Part shown: positions 46,690-55,731 of the stretch, piece by piece
Numbering within the stretch: position 1 is the first letter of the stretch
Layout of the letters: the number at the start of each line of letters is the position of its first letter
Source: Prevotella sp. CAG:1058
GTDB lineage: Bacteria; Bacteroidota; Bacteroidia; Bacteroidales; Bacteroidaceae
Assembly (NCBI GenBank): GCA_000433175.1
Contig: HF986626.1
Location: 1-59,524, forward strand
DNA length: 59,524 nucleotides
Direction of reading: 5' to 3'
Position numbers and translations under genes: made by a program
Notes under the pieces: model-generated
What the model was told of the DNA's origin: nothing
Databases searched by the model: none
Seen by the model: only the letters and a program-made list of their open reading frames with translations

Positions 46690-49600
46690 TTGAGAACCTT
46701 GAAGCGAGCAATAAAAGGAACCATATGGACCATTATCGCCATTTATCTGGCAGTGATAACATTGGCCCATCTACCTTTCGTGCAGAATTGGCTGGGTGAC
46801 AAGGTAAGCAGTATGATTGCCAAAAAACTTGATACTAAAGTCGAGATAGGCAATATACATCTTGGATTCCTCAACAGGGTGGTTGTTGACGGTGTTGAAG
46901 TTTATGACCAGAAATCAAAACTGATGCTAAAAGCTTCACGCATGGCAGCAAAAATCAATTACGGTGAACTTTTAAGGAATAAGCGCATATACATATCTTC
47001 TGCACAACTGTTTGGCTTAAAAGCTGTTTTTTATAAGGAGAATGCTTTAGCTAAAGCAAATTACCAGTTTGTACTTGATTCACTAGCATCGAAAAATCCT
47101 GAAAAGAAAGAGAATTACGAGCTAAATATTAATTCGCTTATAATAAGGCACGGGGCTATTAAATACGACAGATACGACATAGCCCCCACCCCGTCGAAAT
47201 TTAATGCTGCACATATTGACCTAAAGGATATAAGTGCACATATAGAAGTACCATATTATTCAGGTGGCAAATTTGAAGCTGTTTTAAAAAAATTGTCATT
47301 TAATGAAACTTCAGGGTTTAACCTTAATAAGTTAAAATTCAAGTTGTTAATTAGCAAACAGTATGCCGTATTAAGTAAATTAGAGCTAATATTGCCATCT
47401 TCAGAGTTGCGGATTGACAGCATAAAAGCCCGATATAAAAATGTAGGGAACAATACGGAACTGAGTTTTGATGGCAAGATAGATAAGTCAAAGGTCACTT
47501 TAAAAGATTTGGCTTGCTTTGTTCCAACTTTCAAAAAAGCCACAAAACCTATATATGTCTCTGCATCTTTCAATGGTACCGACAAGACAGTCAACATAAC
47601 AAGTTTTGATGTAAACTCTGGCAGTGGTGCGATAAAACTCTCTGCAAGCGGCCGTATTGTTAAAACACGTTCAGGGATTTCTTGGCGTGCTGACGTACAA
47701 CAGCTTGCCTGTACGGCTGAAGGTGTAAATGAAATGCTTGGCAGTTTTTCCGGTAAATCTGATAAAAAAAACAAGATAACTGAAATAATCGACCGCCTTG
47801 GACACATAAAATATAGAGGATTGGTAGCTGGTAAAGATAATAAGTTGTCTGCTGACGGAAGGTTTTCAAGCGATTTAGGTGATGCTGTCGTAAGGGCTGG
47901 CAAAGACGGCCGGCATATCAGTGCATACGTAAACACGAAGGCATTAAATATAGGTCGTTTGCTCAATAATGATAAATTAGGAATAATATCAACAATAGTC
48001 AATGTAGGTTGTGACATTGGAAATTCTAGAATTTCAAACTTAGCATTAAATGGAACTTTCCCACGAATTGATTATAATGGATATTCATTCTCAGGGATAA
48101 AAGCCAATGGAACGTTGAACAATTCGATGTTTAACGGCAAGTTCAGTATGGACGATCCTAATGGACAGATATATGTTGAAGGTAAGGCCGGATTGTCCGA
48201 TAACTTGAAATATGCCGATTTTGACGCTACTGTACGCAACCTGAATCCTTCATCGCTTCATCTAACCAATTTATGGAAAGATACGAAGTTTGATCTTGAT
48301 ATTAAAGCTACTGCACAAATCTCTGGGTCCAAGGCAAATCCGTTGGAAGGTAATGTTAAAATTAGTAATGTTACAATGCGTTTACCTGATAAGGAATACT
48401 GTCTTGACTCACTTGTCATGATTGCAACCGACAGGCGTATGGCTCTCTATGGAGACTTCGGACATGCTGAACTTACGGGGCAATACAAACTAAATACCAT
48501 AGCGAATAGTTTTATAAACATTCTGAATTCAAAACTGCCGACGTTATGCGACAAGCGGAACAATGCGTCAAACCGGTTCACATTGGACGCCAAAATAATT
48601 GACAACGACATGCTTGACGCATTGTTAAGCCAATCGCTAGTATTGGGTTCTCCACTTGAATTAAATGTAGGTGTCGATGATACACAAGGCACAATGAGTC
48701 TTGTATGTCATGCCGACAAGCTGGAATACGACGGCGCACCATATAAAAACATATCACTATCTGCAACAGCGACGAGTAGCGGGCCGTTAATAGTCGACGG
48801 ACGCATGAAAAAGGTAATGACCAACGGGCATGTATTGGATCTTGAAGTCAATGCAAAAGCTAACGACGGAACACTTGCAACTTCGCTAAGTTGGGACAAT
48901 AATCAGCAAAAACGTATGGCTGGTACAGTCAATGTAGAGACAACCGCTATAAAAAACGAGGAAGGCAAGACAGATGTCAACATCAGACTGAATCCTTCAG
49001 AGATATTGGTCAATGATACAGCCTGGAACGTGTTACCAGCCCAAATAGTCTACAGTTCCGGGAATCTTGCAATTGAGCACTTTTCCATAGAACATGCGAA
49101 CCAACACATACGAATTGATGGAATGGCCACCAAGCATTCAACAGATTCGATTACCGTCGACATGAGCGATATCGATGTAAGTTATGTTTTAGGCTTAATT
49201 AATTTCCATTCGGTTGAGTTCAGCGGTCACATGACGGGCAAAGCCCATATAAAATCAGTGTTCTATGAACCTGAAGCACACGCTGATTTGGCAGTTGAAC
49301 ACTTTTGTCTGCAAGGAGGCCGTTTAGGCAAACTATACGCGAAAGTAGACTGGAACAAAGAAAACAAGCGTATAAACATTGACGCCCATGCAGAAGAGAA
49401 TGATGGAGCGCGTACATTGGTTAAAGGTTATGTATCGCCGGCCAACAAAGACATCGACCTTGGTATAAGGGCGGAAGGTACAAATATTGAATTCGTCGAG
49501 AGCTTCTGTGGAAGTTTCATGGACAATGTTGTCGGTAAAGCCCATGGTGAATTGAGGTTGCACGGACCTCTGTCTGCAATGGATTTAACCGGAAAGGTTG

Positions 49601-51111
49601 TTGCTGACGGCAAGTTAAGAATTATGTCAACTAACGTGACATACAGACTTGAGAACGATACAATATATTTCGAGCCCAACAAAATAGCATTCCGTCAAGA
49701 TACAATATACGACCGTAACGGCAATATAGGCATAATTAACGGTATTTTGCATCATAACCACTTGAAAGATTTGTCGTATGATATTAATATAAAGACATCA
49801 AACCTTCTGTGCTATGACACAAAAAACTATGATGGCGAATCATTTTATGGTACGGCATACGGGACTGGAACTTGCATGATACAAGGACGTAAAGGCCAAG
49901 TGAACATTGATGTTAATGTAAAACCGGAAAGGGATTCTTTTATAGAATATAATGTGACAAGTCCTGAGTCGATAGCAGAGGAACAATTCATAACATGGCG
50001 TGACAAGACAGCCATGGAAACCGAATCAAACGACACTGCACATATTGCAATCAGGCCAGACATTGATAAAGACAAATATCCTGCTGACGAAATACCTTCA
50101 GACATTCGAATAAACTTTTTAATCGACATGACTCCGGATGCATCGTTACGTGTTCTTATGGACAGGAATACGAATGACTACATTTCCTTATATGGAAATG
50201 GTACATTGCGTGCATCGTATTTCAACAAAGGATCGTTCGATATGTTCGGTACGTTTGTAATCGACCGTGGAATTTATACCTTGACAATACAAAACATCAT
50301 CAAGAAAGTTTTCCAGTTCCAAAGTGGAAGTTCAATTGTTTTTGGCGGCAGCCCGTATAACGCAAGGCTGAACCTTCAAGCTGTATACACCGTCAACAGC
50401 GTGCCTTTATCCGACCTGCAACTAGGATCCAGCTTCTCTAATAATAACGTCAGAGTTGACTGTCTCATGAATATTAGCGGAACCCCGAAATCGCCTCATA
50501 TAGATTTTAATATCGACATACCTACGGTTAGCGACGATGCGGAGCAAATGGTTAGGACTGTTATCAATAGCGAGGAAGAGATGAACCAACAAGTAGTCTA
50601 TCTACTTGGAGTCGGACGCTTCTACATGCAAGACAACAACAACTCCACCGAACAACGGCAAAACCAGACAAGTCTTGCCATGCAGAGCCTCCTGAGCGGC
50701 ACCATCAGCCAACAGATAAACACGTTGTTGGGCAATCTTACAAAGAATAACAACTGGACATTCGGGGCAAACATCAGCACCGGTGACGAAGGATTCAATA
50801 ATGCCGAGTATGAAGGAATATTGTCAGGTAGACTTCTTGACAACCGTCTGATAATCAACGGACAATTCGGTTACCGTGACAATGAAAATGCAACTACGTC
50901 ATTCATCGGTGATTTTGACATTAGCTATCTGCTTACGCCAAATGGCAGTATTGCATTAAAAGTATACAACCAGACAAACGACCGCTATTTCACAAAGTCG
51001 TCACTTAACACACAAGGCATTGGCCTTATGCTAAAGAAAGATTTCAACTCGTTGATGGAACTATTCGGATACAAGCATAAGCGCAGGTCCAGGAGCAAAC
51101 AAAAACGCTGA
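46690..51111 (+). CDS. tamB: TamB (translocation and assembly module, DUF490)
   Basis: A very long, 1473-residue AsmA/TamB-type protein: one N-terminal membrane helix (about 10-30) followed by a mostly beta-strand periplasmic groove, and the conserved DUF490 domain in about the last 350 residues (LRASYFNKGSFDMFGTFVID, then VRVDCLMNISGTPKSPHIDF). It bridges the inner and outer membranes and is thought to carry lipids or help outer-membrane protein assembly with TamA/TamL. The frame begins with TTG at 46690; no in-frame ATG precedes the membrane helix, so TTG is the likely start. A TamL-type gene lies 2.3 kb on. Confidence 0.93.
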   Translation: MRTLKRAIKGTIWTIIAIYLAVITLAHLPFVQNWLGDKVSSMIAKKLDTKVEIGNIHLGFLNRVVVDGVEVYDQKSKLMLKASRMAAKINYGELLRNKRIYISSAQLFGLKAVFYKENALAKANYQFVLDSLASKNPEKKENYELNINSLIIRHGAIKYDRYDIAPTPSKFNAAHIDLKDISAHIEVPYYSGGKFEAVLKKLSFNETSGFNLNKLKFKLLISKQYAVLSKLELILPSSELRIDSIKARYKNVGNNTELSFDGKIDKSKVTLKDLACFVPTFKKATKPIYVSASFNGTDKTVNITSFDVNSGSGAIKLSASGRIVKTRSGISWRADVQQLACTAEGVNEMLGSFSGKSDKKNKITEIIDRLGHIKYRGLVAGKDNKLSADGRFSSDLGDAVVRAGKDGRHISAYVNTKALNIGRLLNNDKLGIISTIVNVGCDIGNSRISNLALNGTFPRIDYNGYSFSGIKANGTLNNSMFNGKFSMDDPNGQIYVEGKAGLSDNLKYADFDATVRNLNPSSLHLTNLWKDTKFDLDIKATAQISGSKANPLEGNVKISNVTMRLPDKEYCLDSLVMIATDRRMALYGDFGHAELTGQYKLNTIANSFINILNSKLPTLCDKRNNASNRFTLDAKIIDNDMLDALLSQSLVLGSPLELNVGVDDTQGTMSLVCHADKLEYDGAPYKNISLSATATSSGPLIVDGRMKKVMTNGHVLDLEVNAKANDGTLATSLSWDNNQQKRMAGTVNVETTAIKNEEGKTDVNIRLNPSEILVNDTAWNVLPAQIVYSSGNLAIEHFSIEHANQHIRIDGMATKHSTDSITVDMSDIDVSYVLGLINFHSVEFSGHMTGKAHIKSVFYEPEAHADLAVEHFCLQGGRLGKLYAKVDWNKENKRINIDAHAEENDGARTLVKGYVSPANKDIDLGIRAEGTNIEFVESFCGSFMDNVVGKAHGELRLHGPLSAMDLTGKVVADGKLRIMSTNVTYRLENDTIYFEPNKIAFRQDTIYDRNGNIGIINGILHHNHLKDLSYDINIKTSNLLCYDTKNYDGESFYGTAYGTGTCMIQGRKGQVNIDVNVKPERDSFIEYNVTSPESIAEEQFITWRDKTAMETESNDTAHIAIRPDIDKDKYPADEIPSDIRINFLIDMTPDASLRVLMDRNTNDYISLYGNGTLRASYFNKGSFDMFGTFVIDRGIYTLTIQNIIKKVFQFQSGSSIVFGGSPYNARLNLQAVYTVNSVPLSDLQLGSSFSNNNVRVDCLMNISGTPKSPHIDFNIDIPTVSDDAEQMVRTVINSEEEMNQQVVYLLGVGRFYMQDNNNSTEQRQNQTSLAMQSLLSGTISQQINTLLGNLTKNNNWTFGANISTGDEGFNNAEYEGILSGRLLDNRLIINGQFGYRDNENATTSFIGDFDISYLLTPNGSIALKVYNQTNDRYFTKSSLNTQGIGLMLKKDFNSLMELFGYKHKRRSRSKQKR

Positions 51112-51136
51112 CAGGCAGCAGCTATCCAATGCGGTT

Positions 51137-51170
51137 TAATTCATGCAACACACTTATGCTGCATGAATTA
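51137..51170 (+). terminator. Hairpin after tamB
   Basis: Perfect 11-nt arms (taattcatgca with tgcatgaatta) around a 12-nt loop, 26 nt past the stop. The following T-run is weak. Confidence 0.55.
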
Positions 51171-51362
51171 TACTTCAAATTATCACATAACCTGACACAA
51201 AACACATCTTCGACAAGGCATGACACCATTTTGCCAAATGGCACAATTCAGCCTTAAACGGTATCATTATGGCATTTTACAAAATACAGTCAGGAAACAA
51301 GAAATAGAATAATAAAGACACCTTTACTACCATTGGTCAAGGCAAATTCAGCAGGTGATAAC

Positions 51363-51447
51363 ATAAAACACGACCTTTCATCTTGTAAATAACCGTGTTT
51401 TACGTTCTAAAACGATGCTTTTACATCGGTTAAACGGTGCTTTTTCC
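51363..51447. repeat. Four-dyad 22-bp-pitch array, copy E (divergent)
   Basis: Units start at 51363, 51385, 51407 and 51429 with spacers ctt, gtt and tcg. Unit 2 (gtaaataaccgtgttttac) and unit 3 (ctaaaacgatgcttttaca) keep TAAAA/TTTTA arms but have lost the central GG/CC. The pitch and total length are identical to the other copies. It is downstream of tamB. Confidence 0.8.
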
Positions 51448-51703
51448 TGTGATTTCCACAGCAAAACAAGTTATTTATGGCTGGAAATAATTGCACATAA
51501 ATCACAGTTGGGGCATATAATACTGACATACAGAGCATTATGATTGCACGCATTTTTTCTATAATTTACGCCAATCTTCCTTGTTTTTCAGAATGAACGT
51601 ATCTACCAAGTGTTTACTCATATCAAGTTGCAACAAGAATGCATAGAATAACGACAATGTGACATAACAAAGTATATGTAAAAAGTATGCACAACAAACA
51701 GCG

Positions 51704-51868
51704 TCAGCCTTGCAGGTCTTTCTCTGCTATAAGGTCATCTTCTGTCATCTTGGGCGACGGTATATCCATCATACGCACAACATCCCCCATGCCGCAAGTA
51801 TATTCGTAGTACACTTTCTCTTTTTCATCCAGTTTCTCCCGTTGTTTCAGACATCCTCGCATAGTCAT
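51704..51868 (-). CDS. Doubtful short ORF, possible gene remnant
   Basis: A 54-codon frame from an ATG at 51868; the frame is open a little further with a GTG at 51898. The peptide (MTMRGCLKQREKLDEKEKVY, later GMGDVVRMMDIPSPKMTEDD) is charged and has no family I recognise. No promoter element or ribosome site stands out. It may be the end of a decayed gene in a gene-poor stretch. Confidence 0.25.
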   Translation of the reverse strand: MTMRGCLKQREKLDEKEKVYYEYTCGMGDVVRMMDIPSPKMTEDDLIAEKDLQG

Positions 51869-51961
51869 AAACTCATCAGCCGATATACAGTCAGACACCT
51901 TTACAAAAAGTATCCGTCTGGATATAGGGATATTAAATCACTCTTGAATGATCTGACATAT

Positions 51962-52005
51962 ATCTAACTGGTTTCATTGCGGTGTCTCGATGAAACCAGT
52001 TAGAT
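51962..52005 (-). terminator. Terminator of the MBL hydrolase gene
   Basis: Perfect 16-nt arms (51962-51977, 51990-52005) around a 12-nt loop, about 60 nt past the stop of the minus-strand gene. Confidence 0.82.
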
Positions 52006-52063
52006 AAAATTAAACAAGGAATACTTGCTACAAATATAAACAGTCTTTTGATAAATACATATA

Positions 52064-52876
52064 TTAGTAGTCTTCAAGCTCATAAATATTACTTGGTACA
52101 CCACGTTTTAATACATCTACCGGCAACGTCTTAAGATGTGCGGAATCTGATGATTGAAGCATTGTCTCAACAGTTTTACGTGCAAGCTCAGGATGATTGT
52201 TTTCAGCACTAAGGTGGCACAACCACACATGGCGCAACTTGTCTGTGGAATAAGTTGTGATAGCTTTGGCACATAGTTCATTGGACAAATGTCCGAATCC
52301 CCCAGACACCCTTTGCTTAAGATACATAGGATAATTACCTGCCCAAAGCATTTCCTTGTCATAGTTGGCTTCTATCGTCAGATAATCAGCATCACCAATA
52401 ACTCTTGCCATCTCTTCCGTTACTTCGCCTATGTCTGTCATTAAACAGAACGTGACAGAGCCAATATTAATCTTATAACCAACATTGTCAAGACTATCGT
52501 GCGGGACATGAAAAGGATATAGTGAGATTCCGTCAAAAAGTGAAACATTTTCACCTGCTGATATTACATTAATATTAGAATTGTCAATCTTCTTATTAAC
52601 ACGATAATTCCGTCTTATACCTTCATGGACTCTTCTTGTTGCAAATACAGGTATATTATATGTATTACTCAAAACGCCAACAGATTTAACATGGTCTGCA
52701 TGGTCGTGTGTGATAAAAATACATTTTAAATCTGAAAAGCTAAAACCATATTCGCTGAAATACTTTTTTATTTTTCTTATGCCGATACCGGCATCTATCA
52801 TTATACCGCATCCATTAACAAAAATATAATAACAGTTTCCGCAACTACCACTACCGAAAGATATGAATCTAAACAT
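52064..52876 (-). CDS. Metallo-beta-lactamase-fold hydrolase (YycJ/WalJ-like)
   Basis: A 270-residue cytoplasmic MBL-fold protein with the HxHxDH metal motif H57-D-H59-A-D61-H62, a later Asp ligand in CLMTDIGEV, and histidines in VSGGFGHLSNE and VWLCHLSAENN. It resembles YycJ/WalJ, a DNA-repair-linked 5'-3' exonuclease in some bacteria; the substrate here is not proven. It is a single gene with a strong promoter (52896-52926) and terminator. Confidence 0.88.
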   Translation of the reverse strand: MFRFISFGSGSCGNCYYIFVNGCGIMIDAGIGIRKIKKYFSEYGFSFSDLKCIFITHDHADHVKSVGVLSNTYNIPVFATRRVHEGIRRNYRVNKKIDNSNINVISAGENVSLFDGISLYPFHVPHDSLDNVGYKINIGSVTFCLMTDIGEVTEEMARVIGDADYLTIEANYDKEMLWAGNYPMYLKQRVSGGFGHLSNELCAKAITTYSTDKLRHVWLCHLSAENNHPELARKTVETMLQSSDSAHLKTLPVDVLKRGVPSNIYELEDY

Positions 52877-52895
52877 CTACCTGAATTTTTAGGCG

Positions 52896-52926
52896 CAAAA
52901 TTATAAAGAAACAGGCACGTTACAAA
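52896..52926 (-). promoter_or_regulatory. Promoter of the MBL hydrolase gene
   Basis: Minus strand: TTTG (52926-52923), 19-nt gap, TAATTTTG (52903-52896). Full consensus, 20 nt before the start. Confidence 0.82.
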
Positions 52927-52935
52927 AAAAATTAA

Positions 52936-52943
52936 TACCTTTG
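52936..52943 (+). promoter_or_regulatory. -7 element of the small lipoprotein gene
   Basis: TACCTTTG on the plus strand, 59 nt before the ATG and divergent from the MBL promoter. No -33 match. Confidence 0.5.
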
Positions 52944-53002
52944 TGAAAAATTTAATTTATTCATAGAGTCATTAAGACTTTACAATAACAACATACAAAA
53001 CA

Positions 53003-53476
53003 ATGGCCTACATCCGCAATGCAATCATAATGTTTACAGTATCAGCTTGTTTATCCGTTACATGTTCATGCTCGCGCGACGCAATGTCTCAGGAAATGGA
53101 TGAAGCATTAAAAGCGGCAGACAATTTTGCCGGGTGTTATTTTAACTATGAGCTTGAAGCAACAAAGGATTACTGTACACCGGAGTCAGTCGTATGGTTG
53201 TCTTTTTTAGCCAGTAACATCAATCAGGAAGATATAGACATAATAAACGAACAAGACAAGCCTGCTACTGTTGAAACTAAAGACGTTGAAATGACAAGTG
53301 ACACAACTGCAGTTGCGATATGCGAGGTTCGCAATTTCCTTAAATTGGATACATTAGGCCGTCCAGGTGAAATTGCTTCTAAAGCACTATACACGATACC
53401 TCTTGTAAAAAGGGACGGCAGATGGTTGGTTAGAATGGAAGGCCTACTGCAAAGTGAAAAGCAAAATCACGACTGA
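53003..53476 (+). CDS. Small exported lipoprotein-like protein
   Basis: A 157-residue protein with a hydrophobic start and a Cys-rich cleavage region (SVTCSCSRDA) that looks like a lipobox, though the exact lipidated Cys is unclear. The rest, with AADNFAGCYFNYELEATKDY near the start and VKRDGRWLVRMEGLL near the end, resembles the NTF2-like/DUF4878 type of small lipoproteins; the assignment is tentative. Its last 47 nt overlap the 3' end of the convergent tamL gene. Confidence 0.7.
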   Translation: MAYIRNAIIMFTVSACLSVTCSCSRDAMSQEMDEALKAADNFAGCYFNYELEATKDYCTPESVVWLSFLASNINQEDIDIINEQDKPATVETKDVEMTSDTTAVAICEVRNFLKLDTLGRPGEIASKALYTIPLVKRDGRWLVRMEGLLQSEKQNHD

Positions 53477-55661
53477 AGTCAGGATGAATAATTGCATAAT
53501 GTTCGTTTGAAGAGTCGTATGCGGGATTAATTGCTTTCATACCCATGTCAAAACGTAATATGAAAAAGTCAAAATTGAATCTTATGCCGACACCATAAGC
53601 CACAGCAATTTGTTTATAAAAATCCTTGAACTTGAACTGTCCTCCTGGCTGTTCTTCATATGCACGCAGCGTCCAGATATTGCCAGCATCGACAAATACG
53701 GCTCCATAAATTTTCCAGAACAAGAACGAACGCAGCTCCAGATTCAAATCCAACTTCAGGTCACCAGTCTGATTAATGAAATCAATGGCTCCGTCGGTGC
53801 CCTTGAATTTTCCCGGGCCAAGTCCCCTTACGCTCCATCCCCTTACAGAGTTCGCTCCTCCTGAGAAATACCTTTTTTCGAAAGGCAACACCTTGCTATT
53901 GCCGTAAGGATACGCAATACCAAAACCAAAATGGAATGCAAGAGTATTGTTGCGGTCAATATTGAATGCATGCGTATAGTCAAAATCACCTTTGACGTAT
54001 TGCGCAAAAGCAATATTAAACAAGGTGTATTGTCCATCTGCATTACGCGACCGCCCGACAATGCGTGATATTCCGTTAAGCAGATTGCCTGAAGTTTCAA
54101 CATTTACCTTGAAAGCATTTACGCCACTGTTATACGACATTCCGAAACCCATTTTCATGATGAACATGTCTTCATAATTATAGCGCAATATTGAATTACG
54201 ATTGCTTACATCGTCAAGGTATTCGTTTCTAAAGGTTGTGGAAATCCATGGCATGTAAATGTAGTTAAGGTCAATCAGGTCAAAATTATAATTTTTCCTT
54301 CCTGTAGGATTATTCCATCTATAACGCCATGCAGCAGAAAACAATCGACGGTGGAATTCGGGACGGTTTTGCATGTTGTAACTTACAGATAACTCGGAAA
54401 CAGCCATCGACCTTCGTTTGAATTCACTTGATAAAAACGGAACAACCAACCTGGGGAATCCCAACCTTGTTTCAAGACTGTACTCTTCGTAATCTTGATT
54501 CTGGTAACCCTCAAGTCCGGTTATTGCTTCAAAGGCGCCACGTAGTTTCACACTGAATGTCTCTGCACCACGGAATAAGTTCCTATTCTCATAGGTCAAT
54601 GAAGCCGCGACACCAAGATCACCTGCCGTGTTAGTACCTTCAGGCTGGAAACTTATGCTATTTATCTTGTTTGTACTTATACTTATATCGCAGTCAAGCG
54701 TATCTGACGTTTCTTCCTTTTCATTGAATTTAATATTGGTATATTTGACTATCTGCAAACGACCAAACCTATTATAAGTACGTTGCAAATCATCAGAGTT
54801 GAACATCTTCCCAGGTACAACAAGCGTATTTTCTTCCAATACTGAAAGGCGCAAAGGTATTTTACCGATACCGCCGCTTGCCCGATAATTTACATTGCCT
54901 ACAACATAACGTCTGTGCTCGGTCTCTTCAGTACCGCCAACAGGGCGATATTTATGAAGATGCAACGTCAAGTCTACAACTGTAGATCCTTTTATCGTGT
55001 CTGCTGAATAAGAAATGAAGTCTTTATGAAAATTGAAATATCCGTTATTGTTCAATAATTTGGTAAACCTTTCCCGTTCGGCTTCCAGATTAGCGACAAC
55101 AAACGGCATGCCTGTACGTAACAAAGGATTACTTTTCGGCATGAAGTGTAAAAGAGAATCTACTCCGGCATCCTGGATGTCATAAGCAATTTGTCCGATT
55201 TTAAAACGCTCGCCGGGATGAAGTCTGTAAACTACGTCTACTTTCTTTTTCTTTCGAAATTTAACATCATAGTCAACACCAGCCCTTATGTAACCGATGC
55301 CATGCAAAGCACTGACAAGGTCTTTACATGTCAATGTAGCTTGTACCGAATCAAACAACACTGGTGCTTCGCCTAAATCCTGCAATTTGCGGTTGATCCA
55401 TTTTGTCGAATCCCGTCCTGACAAGGCATACGTTGCCAAAGGCACGTTAAACAACGAAAACCACTTTGAATTACCGCTCTGCCTTATATATGGTTCAAGC
55501 TGTTTAGTGTCTATTTCTTTAACGTCAGACTCAATCTTCACATTGTCAAGCAGCCATCTGCCTTCGGGTATAAACTTTGAAACAGAACATCCCGAAAGCA
55601 AAGCCGCATAAACAACAGCGACAATTAATGACAATATATTATTTGACGTTAGTTTTACCAC
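53430..55661 (-). CDS. tamL: TamL-type BamA-family outer-membrane lipoprotein
   Basis: A 743-residue Omp85-family protein. It starts with a lipoprotein signal (lipobox LLSGC, Cys25), continues with POTRA-like domains (about 30-330, for example ETSDTLDCDISISTNKINSI) and ends in a 16-strand barrel with the family motif VRGWSVRGLGPGKF and a terminal Phe (FHFAVGLPF). In Bacteroidota such lipidated TamA variants are called TamL and pair with TamB, whose gene lies 2.3 kb away. The name is assigned by architecture and context. Confidence 0.85.
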   Translation of the reverse strand: MVKLTSNNILSLIVAVVYAALLSGCSVSKFIPEGRWLLDNVKIESDVKEIDTKQLEPYIRQSGNSKWFSLFNVPLATYALSGRDSTKWINRKLQDLGEAPVLFDSVQATLTCKDLVSALHGIGYIRAGVDYDVKFRKKKKVDVVYRLHPGERFKIGQIAYDIQDAGVDSLLHFMPKSNPLLRTGMPFVVANLEAERERFTKLLNNNGYFNFHKDFISYSADTIKGSTVVDLTLHLHKYRPVGGTEETEHRRYVVGNVNYRASGGIGKIPLRLSVLEENTLVVPGKMFNSDDLQRTYNRFGRLQIVKYTNIKFNEKEETSDTLDCDISISTNKINSISFQPEGTNTAGDLGVAASLTYENRNLFRGAETFSVKLRGAFEAITGLEGYQNQDYEEYSLETRLGFPRLVVPFLSSEFKRRSMAVSELSVSYNMQNRPEFHRRLFSAAWRYRWNNPTGRKNYNFDLIDLNYIYMPWISTTFRNEYLDDVSNRNSILRYNYEDMFIMKMGFGMSYNSGVNAFKVNVETSGNLLNGISRIVGRSRNADGQYTLFNIAFAQYVKGDFDYTHAFNIDRNNTLAFHFGFGIAYPYGNSKVLPFEKRYFSGGANSVRGWSVRGLGPGKFKGTDGAIDFINQTGDLKLDLNLELRSFLFWKIYGAVFVDAGNIWTLRAYEEQPGGQFKFKDFYKQIAVAYGVGIRFNFDFFILRFDMGMKAINPAYDSSNEHYAIIHPDFSRDFAFHFAVGLPF

Positions 55662-55680
55662 TTAAAATGATTTTACAGTG

Positions 55681-55708
55681 CAAAAGTAATAATTTTTTAG
55701 TAGTTTTG
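55681..55708. promoter_or_regulatory. Back-to-back -7 elements for tamL and the SpoU gene
   Basis: Minus-strand TACTTTTG (55688-55681) faces tamL, and plus-strand TAGTTTTG (55701-55708) faces the methyltransferase. They are only 12 nt apart, so polymerase binding at one probably excludes the other. -33 boxes are unclear. Confidence 0.55.
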
Positions 55709-55731
55709 CCCGTATAAAACTGAAAATAAGT

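Larger units (their letters stand above)
51112..52063. other. Sparse region between tamB and the MBL hydrolase gene
   Basis: About 950 nt. It holds the tamB hairpin, repeat array copy E (51363-51447), a doubtful short ORF (51704-51868) and the terminator of the MBL gene (51962-52005). The rest shows no recognisable feature. Confidence 0.75.

Noticed and set aside
47256..48017. 253-codon ORF antisense to tamB
   Set aside because: Shadow of a well-supported gene; low-complexity Ser/Leu/Pro-rich translation.
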